Below, in pieces: positions 5,591 to 10,109 of a DNA stretch of 10,109 nucleotides. The position numbers and the translations under genes were made by a program. Position 1 is the first letter of the stretch. Every line of letters starts with the position of its first letter. Origin of the DNA: Bacteroidales bacterium M7 (GTDB lineage: Bacteria > Bacteroidota > Bacteroidia > Bacteroidales > Muribaculaceae); the NCBI GenBank assembly GCA_001689515.1, contig LUJR01000037.1, forward strand, positions 1 through 10,109. Reading direction: 5' to 3'. The notes beneath the pieces were generated by a model, which searched no databases, was not told where the DNA came from, and was given only the letters and a program-made list of their open reading frames with translations.

Positions 5591-6560
5591 CGGATACCGC
5601 ATACTGATGCTGGGAGGCGCGAAACGTGTCTCCATCGCCCGCATGTTCCAGCAGGCAGCCAGTCAGCTTGGCGCGGAGGCTGAAATATTCAGCTACGAAC
5701 TGTCAAAGACGGTACCTATCGCCGCATGCGGAGAAGTAATCATAGGCAAGCGGTTTAATGACCCCGAGATACTTGACCATCTGCATCAGACAGTGACTCG
5801 ATATGGCATCAATGTCATCATCCCGTTTGTCGACCCTGCAGTGAGCGTCGCTGCAGCTTATCGTGACGCTTTCCCCGGGGCGGTATTCGTGCCAGTGGGC
5901 GACAAGTCCAAGGCAGAGGATATGTTTGACAAGTGTATCTGTGCATCACTTTTTGAAGCTGCGGGGCTACCAATACCTGCCACCTACAGTGGCGGAGACA
6001 TCACGATGCCCCTGATAGCCAAACCTCGTAACGGTTCGGCATCAAAAGGGATAGAGATGATTGACACTGCCGATGACTTGGCGCATCTGCCTATGCCCAT
6101 AGACAGCTATTTGATACAGGAACGGATAGATGACCGCGAAGAAATATCGGTGGACTGCTATGTGTCCACCATCGACGGCGAGGTGCTGGCTGCCGTGACT
6201 CGCCGAAGGCTTGAAGTAATCGGAGGCGAGGCATCGCGCACCGTCACTTTTCACGATGCCGAAACGGAAAACCTGGCAATCAAGACTCTACGAACTCTCG
6301 GACTCCGCGGAGCAGTCACCATACAGATGATCCGCGACAAGCATGACGGACGGCTGATGCTCATGGAAATCAACCCACGATTAGGAGGCGGCGCCGTCTG
6401 CGCCGTGCATGCCGGGGCTGACATACCCAAGATGATATTACAGGAAGCCTCCGGACAGAAACCACAACCAGCCTCATGGGATGCAGACGTGGAAATCACT
6501 CGCTACATGCAGGAAGTCACATTCAGAAAAGGAATTTTAGTCAATGATGAAAACAACTGA
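5583..6560 (+). CDS. ATP-grasp ligase of unknown substrate
   Basis: A 325-residue ATP-grasp protein related to the carbamoyl-phosphate synthase/biotin carboxylase type of fold. Residues 5-105 form the pre-ATP-grasp domain (ILMLGGAKR, then VIIPFVDP at 78-85). GDKSKAEDMF at 106-115 opens the ATP-grasp module, Lys147 in IAKPRNGSASKG binds nucleotide, Glu180 in LIQERI contacts adenine or ribose, and MEINPRLGGG (261-270) carries the metal ligands Glu262 and Asn264. All catalytic features look intact. Such enzymes activate a carboxylate as an acyl-phosphate and join it to an amine or other nucleophile. The gene overlaps both neighbours (8 bases with legB, 17 with neuB), so a role in making or decorating a nonulosonic acid is likely. 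The substrate is not known, and an aminoacyl or acyl transfer to an amino-sugar is inference only. Confidence 0.88.
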   Translation: MSDGYRILMLGGAKRVSIARMFQQAASQLGAEAEIFSYELSKTVPIAACGEVIIGKRFNDPEILDHLHQTVTRYGINVIIPFVDPAVSVAAAYRDAFPGAVFVPVGDKSKAEDMFDKCICASLFEAAGLPIPATYSGGDITMPLIAKPRNGSASKGIEMIDTADDLAHLPMPIDSYLIQERIDDREEISVDCYVSTIDGEVLAAVTRRRLEVIGGEASRTVTFHDAETENLAIKTLRTLGLRGAVTIQMIRDKHDGRLMLMEINPRLGGGAVCAVHAGADIPKMILQEASGQKPQPASWDADVEITRYMQEVTFRKGILVNDENN

Positions 6561-7569
6561 CGACAGTAACCACGTCATAATAATAGCCGAGGCAGGTGTC
6601 AACCACAACGGAGACCTCAATCTGGCTCGCAAGATGGTCTATGCAGCCAAAGAGGCTGGAGCCGACTATGTGAAATTCCAGACCGCAGTGCCTGAGCTGG
6701 TCATATCCACCTTCGCTCCCAAAGCAGAGTATCAGAAGGAGACCACCGGGAGCGAGCAGAGCCAACTCGAGATGTGCCGCGCCATCCATCTTCCACTGAG
6801 CGACTATGCAGGTCTGCGTCAGCTCTGCGATGAAGTGGGCATAGGATTCATGTCTACCCCCTTTGACCTGGTATCTATTGACTGCCTTGCCGACCTCGGC
6901 ATGGATTACTGGAAAATCCCGTCGGGCGAAATTACCAACCTCCCCTATCTGCGTAAAATCGCAGCCAAAGGAGGCAAGGTAATCCTGTCGACAGGCATGT
7001 CAACGCTTGACGAGGTGGAGGCAGCCGTGGCGGTGCTTGAAGATGGCGGCATACCGCGCCGCGACATCATACTGCTGCATTGCACCACCCAGTATCCTAC
7101 GCCTATGGAAGCTGTGAACCTGAAAGCTATGGATGCTCTCAAAAGCATCGGATGCGGGGCAGTCGGTTACAGCGACCATACTTGTGGCATCGAAGTGCCT
7201 ATCGCAGCCACCGCCATAGGAGCCAAGGTCATTGAGAAACATTTCACCCTTGACAAGACACTCCCCGGTCCTGACCACCGGGCATCATTAGAGCCGGCAG
7301 AGCTGACTGCCATGGTGACTGCCATCCGCAATATCGAGAAAGCCCTCGGCTCAGGCGAAAAGTTAGTGACAGATGCGGAGCGTCCCAACATCGAAGTAGC
7401 ACGCAAAAGCATCATAGCCGCCCGCACGATAGCCAAAGGCGAACTCCTGACAGAAGAAAACCTCACAGTCAAGCGTCCAGGCAACGGCATCTCCCCCATG
7501 CTTTGGGACACCGTCATCGGCAAAAAAGCCCCCCGCGACTTCCTCCCCGACGAACTCATAACCCTCTGA
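6544..7569 (+). CDS. neuB: NeuB-family nonulosonate (sialic/legionaminic acid) synthase
   Basis: A 341-residue enzyme condensing phosphoenolpyruvate with a 6-carbon N-acetyl sugar to form a 9-carbon nonulosonic acid in the cytosol. The barrel domain (about 10-275) has IIAEAGVNHNGD (13-24), KFQT (44-47), KIPSGEI (124-130) and LHCTTQYPTP (178-187). It also has the two expected metal-binding histidines, His212 in GYSDHT and His233 in EKHFT. The C-terminal SAF (antifreeze-like) domain (about 285-341) carries Arg311 in KRPGNGIS, matching the arginine that reaches into the active site of the partner subunit in NeuB dimers. The start at 6544 lies inside the preceding gene; ATG at 6547 is equally possible. 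Linkage to legB suggests the substrate may be 2,4-diacetamido-2,4,6-trideoxymannose (LegI activity) rather than ManNAc, but sequence alone does not settle this. Confidence 0.93.
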   Translation: MMKTTDDSNHVIIIAEAGVNHNGDLNLARKMVYAAKEAGADYVKFQTAVPELVISTFAPKAEYQKETTGSEQSQLEMCRAIHLPLSDYAGLRQLCDEVGIGFMSTPFDLVSIDCLADLGMDYWKIPSGEITNLPYLRKIAAKGGKVILSTGMSTLDEVEAAVAVLEDGGIPRRDIILLHCTTQYPTPMEAVNLKAMDALKSIGCGAVGYSDHTCGIEVPIAATAIGAKVIEKHFTLDKTLPGPDHRASLEPAELTAMVTAIRNIEKALGSGEKLVTDAERPNIEVARKSIIAARTIAKGELLTEENLTVKRPGNGISPMLWDTVIGKKAPRDFLPDELITL

Positions 7570-7585
7570 TCCACCCCAATAACTT

Positions 7586-7661
7586 TGTAGGGACATGCCT
7601 TCGGCATGTATAATCACCAAAATGCTGATGCAATTATACATGCCGAAGGCATGTCCCTACA
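7586..7661. repeat. Second REP/BIME-like inverted pair, between convergent genes
   Basis: Arms of 29 bp at 7586-7614 and 7633-7661 are exact reverse complements around an 18-base spacer. Each arm starts at its outer end with TGTAGGGACATGCC and folds on itself (ACATGCC, TTC, GGCATGT). The 13-base core GTAGGGACATGCC is identical to that of the element at 2905-2994, while loop and spacer differ. It fills most of the gap between the neuB stop and the convergent lipoprotein gene. No other terminator is visible here, so it may also end both transcripts. Confidence 0.7.
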
Positions 7662-7685
7662 TGGTAATCAATACCGCAAATGGGC

Positions 7686-8522
7686 TTACCACTCAAATGT
7701 CATAGTCTGCTCCTCAGCATCGCCGTCACGGAAGTCAGTGCTGACGAGTTTGATAGGTAAGCCTGCTCCGTTGAGCGTCCACTCATAGGTATGGCTGTCA
7801 CCGTCATCCTCCGTTCTTTCGGTTGGGAGATTTCGGGTCGCTTTTCCAAGCAGACCTGCGAAATAGGCATATTCCATCTCGTCCATGTCAATGCCGAAAG
7901 TCTCATCAAAGAGCATCAGGCATCCCTTATTGTTGATAGGTGCAGCTCCATAGCCTATAAGATGCGCACCACCGTCATCAGGGTCGTCAGAACGCATGGT
8001 CACCTTGACGATGTTACCACCGTCATAGACTATATCCGTGACCTCATTATCACCCTCGGTGCGTTTCATCTTGACGAGCAGACCAGAAGCATTGTAGTCA
8101 AACCACCATTCATCTACCGTGCCATCACCTTTGAGCTGATGACAATATCGGACGAAACCAGCCTCATTAAGCAGCATGCTGAAGACATCGGCACCAGTCT
8201 CTCCGCCGTCATTGACATTCATCACCACATCATAGGAATCGGCACGACTCACTCCGGGATATGAGAACGTCACTGTGACATCCTCATCACTTATCGACTG
8301 CACAAGACCGTCAGCCCCGCAAACCACCGACATACTGCCGACTTTTGACGGTATACCTGCGACAAACACATCCGAAGGATTGACTGACACAACACCGCCA
8401 GGTACAGGAGCCGGATTTATCGGTCCTGCAGCAGGCTCATCATTATCATCGCCACACGAAGCCAGACACAGCCCCATGGCACAACACATGACGGCTAAAA
8501 CCTTACAATTGAAAATTTTCAT
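7686..8522 (-). CDS. Surface lipoprotein resembling DUF4595 proteins
   Basis: A 278-residue lipoprotein. The signal peptide ends in the lipobox LASC with Cys23 as the lipidated residue. The following GDDNDE is rich in acidic residues, as in Bacteroidetes lipoproteins exported to the outer face of the outer membrane. After a Pro-rich linker (29-43), the body shows repeated short beta-strand patterns: LLNEAGFVRY, DEWWFDYNASGLLVKMKR, IVYDGGNIVKVTM and YEWTLNGAGLPIKLVS. These resemble the DUF4595 family of Bacteroidales secreted proteins, whose function is unknown. The assignment to that family is from memory. It lies 82 bases behind the WG-repeat gene on the same strand and may share its transcript. 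No clear promoter of its own is seen. Confidence 0.83.
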   Translation of the reverse strand: MKIFNCKVLAVMCCAMGLCLASCGDDNDEPAAGPINPAPVPGGVVSVNPSDVFVAGIPSKVGSMSVVCGADGLVQSISDEDVTVTFSYPGVSRADSYDVVMNVNDGGETGADVFSMLLNEAGFVRYCHQLKGDGTVDEWWFDYNASGLLVKMKRTEGDNEVTDIVYDGGNIVKVTMRSDDPDDGGAHLIGYGAAPINNKGCLMLFDETFGIDMDEMEYAYFAGLLGKATRNLPTERTEDDGDSHTYEWTLNGAGLPIKLVSTDFRDGDAEEQTMTFEW

Positions 8523-8528
8523 AATCAG

Positions 8529-8572
8529 AGATTGGTTAATTTAGATTATATAGATTGGTTGCTTTGATTATA
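8529..8572. repeat. Imperfect tandem direct repeat in a 5' leader
   Basis: AGATTGGTTAATTTAGATTA (from 8529) is repeated at 8552 as AGATTGGTTGCTTTGATTA, with two substitutions and one missing base, at a period of 23. It lies directly upstream of the lipoprotein start on the minus strand. It could be a duplicated leader segment or paired binding sites, and nothing further identifies it. Confidence 0.5.
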
Positions 8573-8604
8573 GTTCAGATATACATCTTTAGTGGCTTGC
8601 CAAA

Positions 8605-9411
8605 TCACTGAGCATATCGTGTCCACCACGCATTAAGAGCTCGTCTCTGGTCATTGTAAAAGAATTTTTTTGCTATCAGACGACCCGAAATAGAGTATAT
8701 ATAGTGAGTCTTACCCGTATTATCTCGATTGCTCTGCTCGAAAAAAATCTTTTGGGGATTGTAGTTATCGTTCACCCCTTCATAGCGGCTATGGATTACA
8801 GGTATGATGAGTTTACCTTTATGATAAGCACCATACTTGCCATTTTTCTCCACAATATATAAATCACTGTGGTAAGGTCCGCCCCGAAGAGCATCAGCAG
8901 CTCCTACAGGCACAAGCAAAGAGCCTCCATGAGAATAAAGCCCCCACCTGCCATCTGGCAGATACGCGTACCAGGTAGAATACTGGCTTACGATTTTTGA
9001 AAACTTACATGGTGTAATCGCCTTGGAGTTGAGCACATCAAAAAAACCTTTGAGGTCACCCTTTTCCACTATAGCCGTGAAATATCTGAAATACCATGAA
9101 CCATTATGCTCGTAGACCTCTCGTTTTATATCGGCTACAGAATCAAATTCACATGGCATGACTGCAGATTTGCCTATATACAACCCCGTCTTGCCATCCT
9201 TGTAGGTCTGGAAATAAAAACCAACAGTATCACCCCAGGATACTATAGCAAGCTTGAGGATTTTATCATATACTGGCTGGATGATGGTATCTCCATTATT
9301 AAGCACGCCGTGCATACCATTCATCTCGAAAACAGTGGATTTTCCCGCGAGTAGCGGAGACATGACGGACATAAGCGTCACCGTCATGACAAGTAGCAAA
9401 ATCTTTTTCAT
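8605..9411 (-). CDS. Exported WG-repeat-like protein
   Basis: A 268-residue protein with a clear signal peptide (residues 1-22, ending MSPLLAG) and no lipobox, so probably periplasmic or secreted. The mature part consists of about five degenerate WG-type beta repeats: GMHGVLNNGDTIIQPVYD (32-49), DGKTGLYIGKSAVMPCEFDSV (72-92), KGDLKGFFDVLNSKAITPCKF (117-137), DGRWGLYSHGGSLLVPV (153-169) and NGKYGAYHKGKLIIPVIHSRYE (190-211). Each has the family pattern of Gly-x-aromatic/Gly-hydrophobic followed by a Pro-containing strand. WG repeats usually form binding scaffolds rather than enzymes, and the ligand is unknown. The gene lies 47 bases behind the 143-residue gene and 82 ahead of the lipoprotein gene, all on one strand, suggesting one transcription unit. 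The C-terminal 40 residues are not repeat-like. Confidence 0.82.
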   Translation of the reverse strand: MKKILLLVMTVTLMSVMSPLLAGKSTVFEMNGMHGVLNNGDTIIQPVYDKILKLAIVSWGDTVGFYFQTYKDGKTGLYIGKSAVMPCEFDSVADIKREVYEHNGSWYFRYFTAIVEKGDLKGFFDVLNSKAITPCKFSKIVSQYSTWYAYLPDGRWGLYSHGGSLLVPVGAADALRGGPYHSDLYIVEKNGKYGAYHKGKLIIPVIHSRYEGVNDNYNPQKIFFEQSNRDNTGKTHYIYSISGRLIAKKFFYNDQRRALNAWWTRYAQ

Positions 9412-9458
9412 AAGGTAAAAACAATAAGGTTAATAGTTAGTCTGACAAAACATGAGGC

Positions 9459-9890
9459 TCATGGCACAACTGGCAAAACCGGCAGATGGGTCTCTACAAG
9501 ACGGTATATCATCATGCGGGCTATGCGCGACAGGGAGGGTTCGGGCTGGAATACGCCTACGAATTCAAATCGGTCGCTGCCCCGGCGCTTTAGATAGGTT
9601 ATGCGTCGCAGACCCGGTCGGCTACAAGTGTCAGCGATATGAGCAGAGATACGGTCAGCATCTACATGGATCTCGATGAAATACATGCCGTCATCCGACA
9701 GACGGTTGTCCCAATGGTCGTGTGATTCATTTGGAGTCCACACCATGTAGCGGTCCTCATAGCCAGGCACAGCAGCTCCCCCTCCGATTATAAATCCCAT
9801 CTCACGGGGCGATGCGCCGTATTGGCTGCATGTGCCCTTGATAGTACGAAAAGCTTCATGAGGGATTTCCAAAGGATAAAAGTTTTTCAC
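9459..9890 (-). CDS. Hypothetical protein, 143 residues, GTG start
   Basis: I do not recognise this family. It is a soluble protein with no signal peptide or membrane segment. Notable parts are a glycine cluster MGFIIGGGAAVPG (31-43), a Trp/His-rich stretch VWTPNESHDHWDN (50-62), GMYFIEIHVDADRI (68-81), two cysteines (Cys21, Cys89) and FEFVGVF (108-114). The Glu/His/Asp content could suggest a small binding or enzymatic domain, but no known catalytic motif is clear. The start is GTG at 9890: an in-frame TGA (9900-9902) stands four codons upstream and there is no ATG between, while the next internal ATG (residue 31) would cut off conserved-looking sequence. It heads the minus-strand group with the WG-repeat and lipoprotein genes. 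Confidence 0.68.
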   Translation of the reverse strand: MKNFYPLEIPHEAFRTIKGTCSQYGASPREMGFIIGGGAAVPGYEDRYMVWTPNESHDHWDNRLSDDGMYFIEIHVDADRISAHIADTCSRPGLRRITYLKRRGSDRFEFVGVFQPEPSLSRIARMMIYRLVETHLPVLPVVP

Positions 9891-9899
9891 AGATAATGA

Positions 9900-10070
9900 T
9901 CAGTCATCCCGTTCCCCAAGGGATGTCAAAAAATTGGCAAAAGAAAAGCGTGGGAACTGTATCGTCACTCGTCCCACGTCCGGAGGCCTTCGCATTGCCC
10001 ATCTCAGTAGGAACGAGCAACGCAGAGACCCACGCATGATATGTAAAAACGAGCCAGAGAGTTCGTGCAT
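9900..10070 (-). other. Short ORF of doubtful status
   Basis: A 56-codon open frame runs from ATG at 10070 to TGA at 9900-9902, in the same frame as the gene starting at 9890 and separated from it only by that stop and three codons. It starts MHELSGSFLHIM and is rich in Arg, Phe and Ser, with no recognisable domain. A 61-codon frame overlaps it on the same strand, which argues against either being a protein. The sequence gives me the impression of a recurring Bacteroidales intergenic element, but I cannot confirm that here. Confidence 0.25.
9949..9978 (-). terminator. Possible minus-strand terminator hairpin
   Basis: CGTGGGA and TCCCACG (9949-9955 and 9972-9978) form a 7-bp stem with a 16-base loop. 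On the minus strand the stem is followed by CTTTTCTTTT, which gives a broken T-run. It could end a transcript entering from the right edge of the window, upstream of the gene starting at 9890. The large loop makes this a weak call. Confidence 0.35.
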
Positions 10071-10109
10071 CACGGTAACACCGGGTCAATGTAAAAAAGT
10101 GGTTGTTAA

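Noticed and set aside
7606..7788. Plus-strand ORF of 60 residues after neuB
   Set aside because: Its first part is translation of the palindromic element at 7586-7661. A matching N-terminus appears on the other strand only because the arms are inverted repeats.
7791..8264. Plus-strand ORF of 157 residues opposite the lipoprotein gene
   Set aside because: It is antisense to a frame with a convincing lipobox signal peptide and beta-strand repeats, and shows no signal or domain of its own.

Overview
The window looks like chromosomal DNA of a gut Bacteroidales bacterium, most likely from the Muribaculaceae. The order-level call rests on several Bacteroidales-type -7 promoter elements (TAnnTTTG), A-rich leaders without strong Shine-Dalgarno sequences, a bacterial serine palmitoyltransferase close to the Bacteroides enzyme, and a lipoprotein with an acidic surface-export-like stretch after the lipid cysteine. 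The family-level call is an impression and was not computed.

Region 1 (1-1320). A small predicted membrane protein gene begins at 304. A 14-bp tandem duplication (550-577) breaks its frame. With one copy of the 14-mer the gene would read through to a 123-residue protein. It converges on a minus-strand gene (756-1319) for a pRiA4b ORF-3-like protein with a very acidic tail, and a hairpin terminator lies between them.

Region 2 (1320-3427). Serine palmitoyltransferase (sphingolipid synthesis) stands alone with its own promoter. After it come a GC-rich hairpin, a REP/BIME-like pair of inverted palindromes, and a compact minus-strand unit of promoter plus terminator that probably encodes a small RNA of about 86 nt.

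Region 3 (3428-7569). A Tat-exported dipeptide epimerase of the enolase superfamily is followed by a tightly overlapping three-gene operon: a LegB-type nucleotide-sugar 4,6-dehydratase, an uncharacterised ATP-grasp ligase, and a NeuB-family nonulosonate synthase. This is an incomplete sialic/legionaminic-type pathway, with no aminotransferase, hydrolysing epimerase or CMP-sugar synthetase visible. The ATP-grasp enzyme is the novel-looking partner.

Region 4 (7570-10109). A second REP/BIME-like inverted pair separates neuB from a minus-strand group of three genes: a 143-residue protein of unknown function with a GTG start, an exported WG-repeat-like protein, and a surface lipoprotein resembling DUF4595 proteins. 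The last 220 bases hold a hairpin and a short ORF of doubtful status.
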